Shown piece by piece: positions 1 to 12,180 of a stretch of DNA of 64,000 nt (its first letter is position 1; each line of letters starts with the position of its first letter). Under the pieces are notes generated by a model. The model saw only the letters and a program-made list of their open reading frames with translations, was not told the DNA's origin and did no database searches. A program made the translations under genes and the position numbers. This DNA is from Streptomyces sp. ISL-98 (GTDB lineage Bacteria; Actinomycetota; Actinomycetes; Streptomycetales; Streptomycetaceae): assembly GCF_018614055.1 (NCBI RefSeq), contig NZ_JAGGPB010000004.1, forward strand, positions 186,001-250,000, read 5' to 3'.

Positions 1-410
1 ACGGAGCGAGTGGGGCAGCCGAAAGTGAAGGAGACGACGGGGACGGGGTCGTCGATGAGGATGGCCAGCTTGGCCTCGTAGCCGTCGTCGGCGCCGTTGT
101 CCGGCTCACCGAGGGGCGTCTGGTACCAGTCGGCCTCGCCGGCGAGCTGGTGGCGGTAGACCTCGATGGAGGCGGGGTCGGCGTTGCCGGGCTGCGGCAT
201 GAAGAGATTGACGCCGAAGGGACGGCTCGTCAGCCCCCGCAGCTGCTTGATCTCCTCGTACATGCCGTCCGCGGTTTTGTACCCGGCGGCAAGAAAGCCG
301 AGACCACCGGCCTCGGAGACGGCGGCAACGAGCTGCGGACTGGAGGCACCGCCCGCCATGGGGGCCTGCACGATCGGATAACGGCAGAGATCGGTCAGTG
401 CGGAGGACAT
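1..410 (-). CDS. nitronate monooxygenase (partial, 3' end outside window)
   Basis: Only the N-terminal ~136 residues are present; the gene runs off the left edge. Translation from the ATG at 410 begins MSSALTDLCRYPIVQAPMAG and continues with AAVSEAGGLGFLAAGYKT and RPFGVNLFMPQPGN, which is the FMN-binding TIM-barrel start of the nitronate monooxygenase / 2-nitropropane dioxygenase family. Members oxidise toxic alkyl nitronates such as propionate-3-nitronate using FMN. It is transcribed in the same direction as dnaJ2 but 124 bases downstream of it, so it is probably a separate unit. The C-terminus cannot be judged. Confidence 0.85.
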   Translation of the reverse strand, partial: MSSALTDLCRYPIVQAPMAGGASSPQLVAAVSEAGGLGFLAAGYKTADGMYEEIKQLRGLTSRPFGVNLFMPQPGNADPASIEVYRHQLAGEADWYQTPLGEPDNGADDGYEAKLAILIDDPVPVVSFTFGCPTRS

Positions 411-534
411 GAACGCATAGTTTCATGCCCTCCGCACTGCGCCGAATCCAGCCTTCCGCACGGGCGGGCGACGGGCTCAGCGCCCGTTGCTGCATCTCCC
501 GGGGGCCAACCCCCGGACCCCCGGCCGAGCCGAC

Positions 535-1668
535 TCACCGCCCGTTGAAAGCATCCTTCAGGCGCGAGAAGAGACCCTGCTGCCCGGGCTGGAACTGACC
601 CGTGGGCCGTTCCTCCCCGCGCAGCTTCGCGAGCTGGCGCAGCAGGTCCTCCTGCTGCGGGTCCATCTTCGACGGGGTCAGCACCTCGACGTGCACGATC
701 AGGTCGCCGCGGCCGCCGCCCCGCAGGTGCGTGATGCCGCGCCCGTGCAGCGGGATCGACTGGCCGGACTGCGTGCCCGGTCGTACGTCGATCTCCTCCA
801 CCCCGTCGAGCGTCTCCAGCGGGCACTTCGTGCCCAGCGCCGCCGCCGTCATGGGGATCGTCACCGTGCAGTGCAGATCGTCGCCGCGCCGCTGGAACAC
901 CGCGTGCGGCAGCTCGTGGATCTCGACGTACAGGTCACCGGCGGGGCCGCCGCCCGGGCCGACCTCGCCCTCGCCCGCGAGCTGGATCCGCGTGCCGTTG
1001 TCGACACCGGCCGGGATCTTGACCGTGAGCGTGCGACGCGACCGTACGCGGCCGTCGCCGGCGCACTCCGGGCACGGGGTCGGCACGACCGTGCCGAAGC
1101 CCTGGCACTGGGGGCAGGGCCGCGAGGTCATGACCTGGCCCAGGAAGGACCGGGTGACCTGCGAGACCTCGCCGCGACCGCGGCACATGTCGCAGGTCTG
1201 GGCCGAGGTGCCCGGCGCCGCGCCCTCACCGGAGCAGGTCGTACACACCACGGCGGTGTCGACCTGGATGTCCTTCGTCGTGCCGAAGGCCGCCTCGTTG
1301 AGGTCGATCTCCAGCCGGATCATCGCGTCCTGGCCGCGCCGCGTACGCGACCTCGGCCCACGCTGCGACGCCGTACCGAAGAAGGCGTCCATGATGTCCG
1401 AGAAGTTCCCGAAGCCGCCCTGGCCGAAGCCGCCGGCTCCGGCGCCCGCCTGCGAGAGGGGGTCGCCGCCGAGGTCGTAGACCTGCTTCTTCTGCGGGTC
1501 CGACAACACCTCGTACGCGGCGTTGATCTCCTTGAAGCGCTCTTGCGTCTTGGGATCGGGATTCACGTCCGGGTGGAGCTCACGCGCCAACCGCCGGAAT
1601 GCCTTCTTGATCTCGTCCTGAGTAGCGTCGCGGCGCACGCCGAGTACGGCGTAGTAGTCCGTGGCCAC
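535..1668 (-). CDS. dnaJ2: chaperone DnaJ (second copy type, hrcA-linked)
   Basis: A full-length 377-residue type I DnaJ co-chaperone that stimulates the ATPase of DnaK and delivers clients. The J domain is at residues 1-70 with the HPD motif at 32-34, followed by a Gly-rich stretch (GAGAGGFGQGGFGNF) and four zinc-binding repeats CTTCSGEG, CDMCRGRG, CPQCQGFG and CPECAGDG at about 140-205, then the C-terminal substrate-binding domains. The GTG start at 1668 directly abuts the hrcA stop, so the two genes form one operon. The hrcA linkage marks it as the dnaJ2 copy of Streptomyces rather than the copy in the dnaK operon. Confidence 0.95.
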   Translation of the reverse strand: MATDYYAVLGVRRDATQDEIKKAFRRLARELHPDVNPDPKTQERFKEINAAYEVLSDPQKKQVYDLGGDPLSQAGAGAGGFGQGGFGNFSDIMDAFFGTASQRGPRSRTRRGQDAMIRLEIDLNEAAFGTTKDIQVDTAVVCTTCSGEGAAPGTSAQTCDMCRGRGEVSQVTRSFLGQVMTSRPCPQCQGFGTVVPTPCPECAGDGRVRSRRTLTVKIPAGVDNGTRIQLAGEGEVGPGGGPAGDLYVEIHELPHAVFQRRGDDLHCTVTIPMTAAALGTKCPLETLDGVEEIDVRPGTQSGQSIPLHGRGITHLRGGGRGDLIVHVEVLTPSKMDPQQEDLLRQLAKLRGEERPTGQFQPGQQGLFSRLKDAFNGR

Positions 1669-2685
1669 TTACGACTCCGCCAGGATCTGTCCGACGTAAC
1701 GTGCCACTGCGCGTACCGCTCCCATCGTTCCGGGGTAGTCCATGCGGGTCGGTCCGACCACGCCGAGTTTGGCGACTGCTTCGTCGCCCGAACCGTAGCC
1801 GACTGCGACGACGGACGTGGAGCTCAGCCCTTCATGGGCGTTCTCGTGCCCGATTCGTACGGTCATGCCCGAGTCCTTGGCCTCACCTAGCAGCTTGAGG
1901 AGCACGACCTGCTCCTCCAGCGCCTCCAGCACCGGCCGGATGGTGAGGGGAAAATCATGCCCGAAGCGGGTGAGATTGGCGGTGCCGCCGATCATCAGCC
2001 GCTCCTCGGTCTCCTCGACCAGGGTCTCCATGAGGGAGGCGAGCACCGTCGTGACGGTTGCCCTGTCCTCCGTCTCGAAGGATTCGGGGAGGTCCTGCAC
2101 CAGTTGCGGTACGTCCGCGAAGCGGCGCCCCACGACCCGGCTGTTGAGCCGCGCCCGAAGGTCCGCGAGGGACGTCTCGCCGAACGGCGCAGGGCAGTCG
2201 ATCATGCGCTGCTCAACCCGGCCGGTGTCCGTGATGAGTACGAGCATCACCCGGGCAGGAGCGAGCGAAAGCAGCTCCACGTGCCGCACTGTCGACCGCG
2301 TGAGCGAGGGGTACTGCACGACGGCGACCTGCCGGGTCAGCTGCGCGAGCAGCCGGACCGTACGGGCCACGACGTCGTCGAGGTCGACCGCTCCGTCCAT
2401 GAAGTTCTGGATGGCGCGGCGCTCGGGCGACGACAGGGGCTTGACGCCCGCAAGCTTGTCGACGAACAGGCGGTAACCCTTGTCCGTCGGGATGCGCCCG
2501 GCGCTCGTATGAGGCTGCGCGATGAAACCTTCGTCCTCCAGGGCCGCCATGTCGTTGCGCACGGTGGCCGGGGACACGCCGAGCTTGTGCCGCTCGGTGA
2601 GCGCCTTGGAGCCGACGGGCTCCTCGGTGCCCACGTAGTCCTGGACGATGGCGCGAAGCACCTCGAGTCTGCGTTCGCTGAGCAT
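1669..2685 (-). CDS. hrcA: heat-inducible transcription repressor HrcA
   Basis: A 338-residue repressor of class I heat-shock genes. It has an N-terminal winged helix ([18 protein letters not shown], then [15 protein letters not shown]) and the GAF-like HrcA domain; the family binds the CIRCE operator and is kept active by GroEL. The ATG at 2685 is preferred over an in-frame GTG at 2694 because GGAGG lies 8 bases before the ATG but directly abuts the GTG. A CIRCE element sits 38 bases upstream of the start, so the hrcA-dnaJ2 operon should be autoregulated and heat inducible. Confidence 0.95.
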   Translation of the reverse strand: MLSERRLEVLRAIVQDYVGTEEPVGSKALTERHKLGVSPATVRNDMAALEDEGFIAQPHTSAGRIPTDKGYRLFVDKLAGVKPLSSPERRAIQNFMDGAVDLDDVVARTVRLLAQLTRQVAVVQYPSLTRSTVRHVELLSLAPARVMLVLITDTGRVEQRMIDCPAPFGETSLADLRARLNSRVVGRRFADVPQLVQDLPESFETEDRATVTTVLASLMETLVEETEERLMIGGTANLTRFGHDFPLTIRPVLEALEEQVVLLKLLGEAKDSGMTVRIGHENAHEGLSSTSVVAVGYGSGDEAVAKLGVVGPTRMDYPGTMGAVRAVARYVGQILAES

Positions 2686-2722
2686 CGCGCACACCTCCAG
2701 CTGTCGTTCGTCGGTGCCGGCT

Positions 2723-2749
2723 TTGGCACTCGCCTCGTGGGAGTGCCAG
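2723..2749. promoter_or_regulatory. CIRCE operator
   Basis: TTGGCACTC-N9-GAGTGCCAG is a near-perfect match to the CIRCE inverted repeat (consensus TTAGCACTC-N9-GAGTGCTAA, with the GC-shifted form usual in actinomycetes). It lies just upstream of hrcA, where HrcA would bind to repress its own operon. Confidence 0.92.
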
Positions 2750-2870
2750 CAAACCCCCGAGCCAGTGTACGGCGGGGAGGTGGGCCCCTAGCAAGGGCGG
2801 CCGGTCACGTTATGGTGCGACGGCGCTGTTCAGCGGGCGAGGGGCCCCGGGTTGGGTCTAGCGTCTCGGT

Positions 2871-3593
2871 ATGGACGTCAGTTGGGAAGAGGCAGGCTGG
2901 GAGCGGCTCGCCCCGGGGGTGGGCCGACGGCGTTTGCCCGTGTGGGACGCGACGACCGGCCTCGTCGCGGGGTCCGGCGGAGCCCTTCTGATCGACACGG
3001 GTTCGACGCTTCGCGAGGGCGCGGAACTGCGCGGCGAGGCGGAGCGGCTGCTGGGCCGGAGAGTGACGCATATCGCCCTCACCCACCCCCATTTCGATCA
3101 TGTGCTGGGGACGGCGGCGTTCGCGGGGACCGAGGTGTACGGGGCGGTCGGTATCGACGGGGTGCTGACGCGGAGCCGCGACGAGCTGCGGCACGACGCG
3201 ATGCAGCACGGCGTCGACCGGGCGGCTGCCGCAGAGGCCGTGGACGTACTGGTCGTGCCGCACCACAAGGTCTCCGGCGAATGGACGCTCGACCTGGGCG
3301 GCGGCCGCCAGGTGCTGTTGGCGAACGTCGGCCCCGGCCACAGCGGCCACGACCTGGTGGTCCTGGTGCCGGGCAGCCCCGAGGTCGTCTTCTGCGGCGA
3401 CCTGGTGGAGGAGTCGGGCACCCCGCAGGCGGGCCCGGACGCGCACCCGTCGAGCTGGCCGGGCGCACTGGACCGGCTGCTGTCGCTGGGCGGCGAGGAC
3501 GCGGTGTACGTACCGGGGCACGGGGCGGTGGTGGACGCGGCGTATGTCCGCGCGCAGCGGGACGAGTTGGCGGCGCGCTTCGGCGTCTCGTGA
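2871..3593 (+). CDS. MBL-fold metallo-hydrolase
   Basis: A 240-residue metallo-beta-lactamase-fold hydrolase. The zinc motif THPHFDHVLG is at about residues 70-79, with further likely ligands in GPGHSGHDL and in FCGDLVEE, and a late His in VPGHGAVV. Substrate cannot be deduced; the family covers thioesterases, glyoxalase II-like and lactonase-like enzymes. It is divergent from hrcA across a 185-base gap containing the CIRCE site. No strong ribosome binding site is visible before the ATG at 2871, so translation may be leaderless. Conserved neighbourhood with hrcA and DUF3097 is typical of Streptomyces. Confidence 0.85.
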   Translation: MDVSWEEAGWERLAPGVGRRRLPVWDATTGLVAGSGGALLIDTGSTLREGAELRGEAERLLGRRVTHIALTHPHFDHVLGTAAFAGTEVYGAVGIDGVLTRSRDELRHDAMQHGVDRAAAAEAVDVLVVPHHKVSGEWTLDLGGGRQVLLANVGPGHSGHDLVVLVPGSPEVVFCGDLVEESGTPQAGPDAHPSSWPGALDRLLSLGGEDAVYVPGHGAVVDAAYVRAQRDELAARFGVS

Positions 3594-3635
3594 GACGGAC
3601 GGTACGGAACTGTCGTCGGCACTATCGTCGGCCGA

Positions 3636-4448
3636 ATGCGCAGCAGACAGTACGGGCCCGATCTGACGCCCCCCTGGAAGAAGACCGCCCCCGCTCCTGA
3701 GGTCCCCGCCGAACCGGATCTGGTCGTGGAGGAGGTCACGACAGGGTTCTGCGGAGCGGTGATCCGGTGCGAGGCGGGGACGGTGACCCTGGAGGACCGC
3801 TTCGGCAAGCACCGGGTGTTCCCGCTGACCCCGCGCGGCTTCCTGCTGGAGGGCCGGGTCGTCACGCTGGTACGCCCCGCGGCACCCGCGCGGACCGCGA
3901 CGCGCACGGCGTCGGGCTCGCTCGCCGTACCGGGGGCGAGGGCGAGGGTCGCGCGCGCCGGCCGTATCTACGTCGAAGGGCGCCACGACGCGGAGCTGGT
4001 GGAGCGGGTCTGGGGCGACGACCTCCGCATCGAGGGCGTGGTCGTCGAGTACCTGGAGGGCATCGACGACCTCCCCGCGATCGTCACGGACTTCGCCCCG
4101 GCCGCCGACGCCCGCCTGGGCATCCTGGTAGACCACCTGGTCCCGGGCTCGAAGGAGTCCCGCATCGCGGCACAGGTGACGGGCGCGGACGTCCTGGTGG
4201 TCGGCCACCCCTATATCGACGTCTGGGAGGCGGTGAAACCGTCGTCGGTGGGCATCGCGGCGTGGCCGAAGGTCCCGCACGGTGAGGACTGGAAGACGGG
4301 GGTGTGCCGGGCGCTGCGCTGGCCGGAGAACACAGGGGCGGCGTGGCAGCGGATCCTGGCGGGGGTCCGCTCGTACAAGGACCTGGAGCCGGCGCTGCTG
4401 GGCCGAGTGGAAGAGCTGATCGACTTCGTAACGGCGCCCGGCGCTTGA
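3636..4448 (+). CDS. DUF3097 family protein
   Basis: A 270-residue protein matching the actinobacterial DUF3097 family, function unknown. Recognisable stretches are MRSRQYGPDLTPPWKK at the N-terminus, IYVEGRHDAELVERVWGDDL in the middle, VEYLEGIDDLPAIV, and VGHPYIDVWEAVKP. The central segment with VEGRHDAELVE followed by acidic patches and VDHLVPGSKE resembles Toprim-like folds, which is an inference only. It follows the MBL-fold gene by 42 bases on the same strand, so the two are probably cotranscribed; hemW is convergent downstream. Confidence 0.85.
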   Translation: MRSRQYGPDLTPPWKKTAPAPEVPAEPDLVVEEVTTGFCGAVIRCEAGTVTLEDRFGKHRVFPLTPRGFLLEGRVVTLVRPAAPARTATRTASGSLAVPGARARVARAGRIYVEGRHDAELVERVWGDDLRIEGVVVEYLEGIDDLPAIVTDFAPAADARLGILVDHLVPGSKESRIAAQVTGADVLVVGHPYIDVWEAVKPSSVGIAAWPKVPHGEDWKTGVCRALRWPENTGAAWQRILAGVRSYKDLEPALLGRVEELIDFVTAPGA

Positions 4449-4600
4449 TCCTGGGGCCAGGGCAGTCTCTTCCCCACCCCGCCCCTCCCCGGCCCTCAAG
4501 GGCGTCCGCAAATGTCACAGCCGGGAAGGGGCGGGTAGGGGAACTGCGCCGCAGGCAACCGGCACGGCACAGCGCACCCGCACCCCTCAGCCACTCGGCC

Positions 4601-5833
4601 TCAGTCCACCAGGTCCCGAACCACCGCATCCGCCAGCAACCGCCCCCGCAAAGTAAGCACCGCCCGCCCCGCTGCGTAAGGAGCACTCGCCAGGAGCCCG
4701 TCCCTTACCGCACGCTCCGCCGCGCCCCGCCCCGCAGGGGCCAGCAAGGACAGCGGGCAGCCGTCGCGGAGCCGCAGCTCCAGCAGGATGCGCTCCACGC
4801 GCCGATCCTCCGCAGCGAGCACCTCCCGCCCCGCCCCCGGCGACCGCCCCTCCCCCAGCGCCTGCGCATACGCACCGGGGTGCTTGACGTTCCACCAGCG
4901 CACCCCGCCCAGATGGCTGTGGGCGCCAGGGCCCGCGCCCCACCAGTCCGCCCCGCGCCAGTACAGCTCGTTGTGCAGGCACCGCGCAGCGTCCGAGGTG
5001 GCCCAGTTCGACACCTCGTACCACTCAAAACCCGCCCCGGACAGCGCGGACTCCGTCATCAGGTACCGGTCGGCGTGTACGTCGTCGTCCGTCATCGGCA
5101 CCTCGCCCCGCCGGATCCGCCGCGCCAGCTGCGTCCCTTCCTCCACGATCAGCGCGTACGCACTGACGTGGTCAGGACCGGCCCCGATGGCCGCGTCGAG
5201 CGACGCCTGCCAGTCCGCGTCGCTCTCGCCCGGCGTGCCGTAGATCAGGTCAAGATTCACGTGCTCGAAGCCCGCCGCCCGCGCCTCCGCGACACACGCC
5301 TCCGGCCGGCCCGGCGTATGCGTACGGTCCAGAATCTTCAGCACGTGCTGCTTCGCGCTCTGCATCCCGAACGAGACCCGGTTGAAGCCACCGGCCCTCA
5401 GCTCCGCCAGATACGCCGGATTGACCGACTCCGGATTCGCCTCCGTGGTGATCTCCGCGTCCTCGGCCAGCCCGAACTCGTCCCGGATCGCTCCCAGCAT
5501 CCGTACGAGATCGCCCGCAGCGAGCAGCGTCGGCGTACCGCCGCCCACGAACACGGTCCGTACCGGACGGGGGTCGTCGCCCAGCACCTTGCGCGCCAGC
5601 CGCACCTCCTCCACCAGCGTGTCGGCGTAGTTGTCGCGCGAGGCCAGCGCACCGCCCGAGCCACGCAGCTCGGTCGCCGTGTATGTGTTGAAGTCGCAGT
5701 ACCCGCAGCGCGTCGCGCAGTACGGAACGTGCAGGTAGAAGCCGAGCGGTCGCTCCCCCGCACCGGTCAGGGCGTGCGGCGGAAGCGCCCCGTCTTCGGG
5801 CATGGGCTCACCATCGGGCAGTACGGAAGGCAT
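4601..5833 (-). CDS. hemW: radical SAM heme chaperone HemW (coproporphyrinogen oxidase-like)
   Basis: A 410-residue radical SAM protein. The cluster motif is C-ATR-C-GY-C followed by DFNTYT near residue 40, then VRTVFVGGGTPTLL and ITTEANPESV, which are typical of the HemN/HemW family. HemW is thought to bind heme and transfer it to respiratory proteins rather than oxidise coproporphyrinogen. The start is placed at the ATG at 5833 (MPSVLPDGEPMPEDG) because the upstream in-frame residues are low-complexity and overlap the neighbouring phosphatase gene. The gene lies downstream of the phosphatase on the same strand with a 22-base gap, so cotranscription is possible. Confidence 0.9.
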   Translation of the reverse strand: MPSVLPDGEPMPEDGALPPHALTGAGERPLGFYLHVPYCATRCGYCDFNTYTATELRGSGGALASRDNYADTLVEEVRLARKVLGDDPRPVRTVFVGGGTPTLLAAGDLVRMLGAIRDEFGLAEDAEITTEANPESVNPAYLAELRAGGFNRVSFGMQSAKQHVLKILDRTHTPGRPEACVAEARAAGFEHVNLDLIYGTPGESDADWQASLDAAIGAGPDHVSAYALIVEEGTQLARRIRRGEVPMTDDDVHADRYLMTESALSGAGFEWYEVSNWATSDAARCLHNELYWRGADWWGAGPGAHSHLGGVRWWNVKHPGAYAQALGEGRSPGAGREVLAAEDRRVERILLELRLRDGCPLSLLAPAGRGAAERAVRDGLLASAPYAAGRAVLTLRGRLLADAVVRDLVD

Positions 5834-5855
5834 ACCCCTATTGTCACAGCTGCCG

Positions 5856-7889
5856 TCAAAGCGCCTGGAGGACCAGCAGCGCCACGTCGTCGTCGGGCGG
5901 CACCGGCGAGAAATCGTGCACCTCGCGCATGATCCGCTCGGCAACCCCCTGTGCGCTCAGCCCGACGCACCGCCCGAGCGCCGAGGCAAGCCCGTCCGCG
6001 TCGTCGAACATGCGCCGTCCGGAGCGCCGCTCGGTCACGCCGTCCGTGACGCACAGCAGGGTGTCGCCCGTCCGCAGGACGAAGCTCTGACTCTCGTACG
6101 TGACGTCCTCGACGACGCCGAGCAGCATCTGCGAGGCGGCGGCGGGCCGCACACTCCCGTCGGGCCGCAGGACGAGCGGCAGCGGATGCCCGGCGCAGGC
6201 CAGCGTGCAGCGCACACCGCCGCCTTCCTCCTCGGCCAGCGGCACCAACTCGCCGTACAGGATCGACAGGAACCGCGGCTGAGTGGCCTCCAGCACCGCA
6301 CCTGGCCCCGAGCCGGTCCCCACTCCTGACCCTGCTCCGGCCACCCCCGCCACCCCGCCCCCGGCGCCCGCCGTCGCCATCCTCGCCGTGGCTTCCGCCG
6401 CCTCGACCGCGTCGTCGAGGAGCAGCCGGTTGAGCCGGTCGAGGACCACGCCGACTCCACGGCCCTCGCGGGCGAGCAGCCGCAGCCAGGGCCTGACGAG
6501 GCCGGTGACGACCGCGGCCTCCGGCCCGTTGCCCTGTACGTCGCCGAGCGTGAAGGACCAGCTGCCGCTCGCGCCGGGGAACACGTCGTAGAAGTCGCCG
6601 CCCGCGACGCCCTGCCCTCGCGGCTCGTACACCAGGGCCTTGGCGATGCCCGGGATGTCCGCCATCTGTCCCGGCAGGAGCGCCCGCTGGAGGACGCGGC
6701 TGATGGTGGCCTGCCGGGTGTACTGGCGGGCGGCGGCGACGGCGAGAGCTACGCGGCGTACGAAGTCCTCGATCAGGCCCGTCACTTCGTCGGGCATCCG
6801 CATGAGCCCGGAGCGCCCCAGCATCAGCGTCCCGAGCCCCCGCCCGCCCGCGATCAGCCGGTAGGCGACCGCCGCGCCGTCGCCGCCGCCCGGCTCGTCC
6901 CCGCCGGGCCACGGCACCGGGACAGGGCCGCCGCGCGCGGTTTCCAGCAGGCGGGGCGGCTCCTTCTCGACGCGCCTGCGCAGCTCCTCCATGCAGTTCT
7001 CCCGCTGGTGCCAGACGCGGGCGAGCCGGGGCGCGGCCCCCTCCTCCTCCAGCCACACCGCGCACCAGTCCGCGAGCCTGGGCACCAGCAGCTGTCCGGC
7101 GAGGGCGGCGACCATGTCCTCGTCGAACTGGCCGGTGAGCAGGTCGGACGCCTCGGCGAGGAAGGACAGCGCCCCGCGGTTGATCCAGTCGCTGTCGTAC
7201 TCCCGCGCCGTCCGCCCCTGTACGGGCGCCAGGATCTCGGCGGCGCGCAGCCCGCGCTGGAGCGCCTGGTCGGCTCCTTCGGCGGGCACCGGCAGCGCTC
7301 CAGGCGGCCTGCCCTCGATGGAGAGCCGGGCCCAGACGGTCTTGAGGCCGGGGCGGTAGGTGACGCCCCAGCAGTCGGCGAGGGCGGCGACGAGGTGCAG
7401 GCCGCGGCCGAATTCGTGGCCGCCGGGGGTGAGCGAGCCCGCCGGTTCGTTCCGTACGACGCGGGCGGGGTGGTGGTCGGAGACTTCGAGCACCAGGGCC
7501 GCCGGGTCGTCGTCCCGCGCCTCCTCCAGGTGGCACACCAGCTCGACATTGGTGCCCGCGTGGACGACGGCGTTGGTGACCAGTTCGTTGACGAGGACAA
7601 CCGCGTCGTCCGCGAGGCGGTCGGTGAAGCCGTCGGCGGGCGGCAGTCCGAGCCCGGTCCAGTCGGCGAGGGCGGCCCGGACGAACCGCCGGGCGGCGGC
7701 GGCCGCGAGCGGGTTGCCGGGCAGGCTGGTGCAGGCCGCGGCCCGTGGGTCGGGCAGGCCGTCGGGCAGGTGCGTCGAGCGGTGAGTACTCTCCCGCTGC
7801 CTCGGAATGGACCTCACAGTGCGGCTCCCGGCCGGTCTCTCATTACGCCGCTGATGACACGGACAGAGTGACAGACTGGTCTCGCCCAT
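5856..7889 (-). CDS. PP2C/SpoIIE-type phosphatase with N-terminal ATPase-like kinase domain
   Basis: A 677-residue multi-domain regulator. The N-terminal part holds a HATPase_c anti-sigma-kinase-like domain (NELVTNAVVHAG N-box, then GRGLHLVAALADCWG), a GAF-like middle follows, and the C-terminal PP2C-family SpoIIE domain begins near RVLQRALLPGQ with GGDFYDVFPG and DTLLCVTDGVTE. Such Streptomyces proteins are thought to control sigma factors by phosphorylating or dephosphorylating anti-sigma-factor antagonists; the partner here is unknown. A Gly/Ala/Ser-rich linker (GAGGGVAGVAGAGSGVG) interrupts the phosphatase domain. The start MGETSLSLCP at 7889 is chosen over an Arg-rich upstream extension. 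Confidence 0.85.
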   Translation of the reverse strand: MGETSLSLCPCHQRRNERPAGSRTVRSIPRQRESTHRSTHLPDGLPDPRAAACTSLPGNPLAAAAARRFVRAALADWTGLGLPPADGFTDRLADDAVVLVNELVTNAVVHAGTNVELVCHLEEARDDDPAALVLEVSDHHPARVVRNEPAGSLTPGGHEFGRGLHLVAALADCWGVTYRPGLKTVWARLSIEGRPPGALPVPAEGADQALQRGLRAAEILAPVQGRTAREYDSDWINRGALSFLAEASDLLTGQFDEDMVAALAGQLLVPRLADWCAVWLEEEGAAPRLARVWHQRENCMEELRRRVEKEPPRLLETARGGPVPVPWPGGDEPGGGDGAAVAYRLIAGGRGLGTLMLGRSGLMRMPDEVTGLIEDFVRRVALAVAAARQYTRQATISRVLQRALLPGQMADIPGIAKALVYEPRGQGVAGGDFYDVFPGASGSWSFTLGDVQGNGPEAAVVTGLVRPWLRLLAREGRGVGVVLDRLNRLLLDDAVEAAEATARMATAGAGGGVAGVAGAGSGVGTGSGPGAVLEATQPRFLSILYGELVPLAEEEGGGVRCTLACAGHPLPLVLRPDGSVRPAAASQMLLGVVEDVTYESQSFVLRTGDTLLCVTDGVTERRSGRRMFDDADGLASALGRCVGLSAQGVAERIMREVHDFSPVPPDDDVALLVLQAL

Positions 7890-8025
7890 AAGCACCGAGT
7901 CACCAAAATGGGCCGTAAATGAGCGACGCGGGCGAGGTCGCAGTGACCCCGCCCGCATCGACTCCCGCAGGTCCGGCCGGATACGGCCGGTTCTCGCCGG
8001 TCCCCCGGCTCTCGCTGATTCCCGC

Positions 8026-9915
<1,890 letters not shown>

Positions 9916-10066
9916 GACGTCCTCCGGGCCTGCGGCTGCTGCACGACTGGCTGGTATTTAACTGGCGAGTAACCTCCGAGTCAGAGTAAAGCGCGAGGCG
10001 CCGGGGCGTAAGAGGCTGCGGCACGCGGCTTGATAACGGAACGGACCCGCCGCGTTCGTATACGCG

Positions 10067-10100
10067 AAAAGCGCCCGTCCGGGGTACGGAGGGCGCTTTT
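10067..10100 (-). terminator. rho-independent terminator of lepA
   Basis: The stem AAAAGCGCCC / GGGCGCTTTT encloses a 14-base loop. It lies 28 bases past the lepA stop and forms a terminator with flanking A/T runs on both strands, so it may also protect the upstream acyl-CoA synthetase region. Confidence 0.85.
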
Positions 10101-10127
10101 GCGTAAATCTTGGCGCAAACCTGGGGG

Positions 10128-11999
10128 CTACTTCTTGCCCTTGCCGCCGCCGGACTCGTCGCTGGACAGCACCGCGATGAAGGCCTCCTGTGGGACCTCC
10201 ACGCTGCCGACCATCTTCATCCGCTTCTTGCCTTCCTTCTGCTTCTCCAGCAGTTTCCGCTTACGGGAGATGTCACCGCCGTAACACTTGGCGAGGACGT
10301 CCTTGCGGATCGCGCGGATCGTCTCGCGGGCGATGACCCGGGAGCCGATGGCCGCCTGGATGGGGATCTCGAAGGCCTGTCGCGGGATGAGCTCGCGCAG
10401 CTTGGCGACGAGCCGTACGCCGTACGCGTACGCCGCGTCCTTGTGCGTGACGGCGGAGAAGGCGTCGACCCGGTCGCCGTGCAGCAGGATGTCGACCTTG
10501 ACGAGGGATGCTGCCTGCTCGCCGGTGGGCTCGTAGTCCAGGGAGGCGTAACCGCGCGTCTTGGACTTCAGCTGGTCGAAGAAGTCGAAGACGATCTCCG
10601 CGAGGGGGAGGGTGTAGCGGATCTCGACGCGGTCCTCGGAGAGGTAGTCCATGCCGAGGAGCGTGCCGCGGCGGGTCTGACAGAGCTCCATGATGGCGCC
10701 GATGAACTCGCTGGGCGCGAGGATCGTGGCCCGTACGACCGGCTCGTACACGTCCGAGATCTTGCCCTCGGGGAACTCGCTCGGGTTGGTGACCGTGTGC
10801 TCGCTGCGGTCCTCCATGACGACGCGGTACACCACGTTGGGCGCGGTGGCGATCAGGTCGAGCCCGAACTCGCGCTCCAGGCGCTCGCGGATCACGTCGA
10901 GGTGCAGAAGGCCGAGGAAGCCGACGCGGAAGCCGAAGCCCAGCGCGGCGGAGGTCTCCGGCTCGTACACGAGGGCGGCGTCGTTGAGCTGGAGCTTGTC
11001 GAGGGCCTCGCGCAGGTCGGGGTACTCGGAGCCGTCCAGCGGATACAGACCCGAGAAGACCATCGGCTTCGGATCCTTGTAACCGCCGAGGGCCTCGGTG
11101 GCGCCCTTGTGCAGGGAGGTGATCGTGTCACCGACCTTGGACTGCCGCACGTCCTTCACGCCGGTGATGATGTAGCCGACCTCACCGACGCCGATGCCGT
11201 CGGAGGGCGTCATCTCGGGAGAGGAGACGCCGATCTCGAGGAGCTCGTGGGTCGCGTTGGTGGACATCATCCTGATGCGCTCGCGCTTGTTGAGCCCTCC
11301 GTCGATGACACGTACGTAGGTGACGACACCGCGGTACGAGTCGTAGACCGAGTCGAAGATCATCGCGCGGGCGGGGGCGTCGGCGTTCCCGACCGGAGCC
11401 GGTACGTCCTTGACGACCCGGTCGAGGAGCGCGTCCACGCCGAGGCCGGTCTTCGCCGAGACCTTGAGTACGTCCTCGGGCTGGCAGCCGATGAGGTTCG
11501 CCAGCTCCTCGGAGAACTTCTCCGGCTGGGCGGCCGGCAGGTCGATCTTGTTGAGGACGGGAACGATCGTGAGGTTGTTCTCCATCGCCAGGTACAGGTT
11601 GGCCAGGGTCTGCGCCTCGATGCCCTGCGCGGCGTCGACCAGGAGGACCGTGCCTTCGCAGGCGGCGAGCGAACGCGAGACCTCGTACGTGAAGTCCACG
11701 TGGCCAGGAGTGTCGATCATGTTCAGGATGTGGGTCTTCGCCACGTCCGGGCCCTCGGTGGGCGCCCAGGGCAGACGTACTGCCTGGGACTTGATCGTGA
11801 TGCCGCGCTCGCGCTCGATGTCCATACGGTCGAGGTACTGGGCGCGCATCTGCCGCTGGTCGACCACACCGGTCAGCTGGAGCATCCGGTCGGCAAGCGT
11901 GGACTTGCCGTGGTCGATGTGCGCGATGATGCAGAAATTGCGGATCAGCGCCGGGTCGGTACGGCTCGGCTCGGGCACGTTGGTAGGAGTCGCGGGCAC
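10128..11999 (-). CDS. lepA: elongation factor 4 (LepA) GTPase
   Basis: A 623-residue ribosome-associated GTPase (EF4/LepA) acting in back-translocation or ribosome assembly. GTP-binding motifs are [16 protein letters not shown] (G1), IDTPGHVDF (G3) and NKIDLPAA (G4). The diagnostic LepA C-terminus is seen as [15 protein letters not shown] with [10 protein letters not shown] near the end. It is divergent from rpsT, a gene order conserved in Streptomyces; the 181-base gap between them must hold both promoters. Confidence 0.97.
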   Translation of the reverse strand: MPATPTNVPEPSRTDPALIRNFCIIAHIDHGKSTLADRMLQLTGVVDQRQMRAQYLDRMDIERERGITIKSQAVRLPWAPTEGPDVAKTHILNMIDTPGHVDFTYEVSRSLAACEGTVLLVDAAQGIEAQTLANLYLAMENNLTIVPVLNKIDLPAAQPEKFSEELANLIGCQPEDVLKVSAKTGLGVDALLDRVVKDVPAPVGNADAPARAMIFDSVYDSYRGVVTYVRVIDGGLNKRERIRMMSTNATHELLEIGVSSPEMTPSDGIGVGEVGYIITGVKDVRQSKVGDTITSLHKGATEALGGYKDPKPMVFSGLYPLDGSEYPDLREALDKLQLNDAALVYEPETSAALGFGFRVGFLGLLHLDVIRERLEREFGLDLIATAPNVVYRVVMEDRSEHTVTNPSEFPEGKISDVYEPVVRATILAPSEFIGAIMELCQTRRGTLLGMDYLSEDRVEIRYTLPLAEIVFDFFDQLKSKTRGYASLDYEPTGEQAASLVKVDILLHGDRVDAFSAVTHKDAAYAYGVRLVAKLRELIPRQAFEIPIQAAIGSRVIARETIRAIRKDVLAKCYGGDISRKRKLLEKQKEGKKRMKMVGSVEVPQEAFIAVLSSDESGGGKGKK

Positions 12000-12180
12000 G
12001 CAGGGTCTCGTCTCGGGGCGATGATGGATCGATACGTAGGTTCCATGGTCCCACGGACGGGGGGCGGTGCTCGGTTTGGGCCGCCTGGTGGGCCGCTGGT
12101 ACTCTGAGCAGCTGTGTCTCGTAGCCCTCTAAGCAGCGATGCACTCATCGAAGATCCAACGAACCTGTAAAGGCTCTTTC

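Noticed and set aside
2805..4511. A 568-codon minus-strand frame opposite the MBL and DUF3097 genes
   Set aside because: Shadow of two real genes, no domain features.
4304..5932. A 542-codon plus-strand frame opposite hemW
   Set aside because: Antisense to a confident HemW gene; translation is Arg/Pro-rich without recognisable features.
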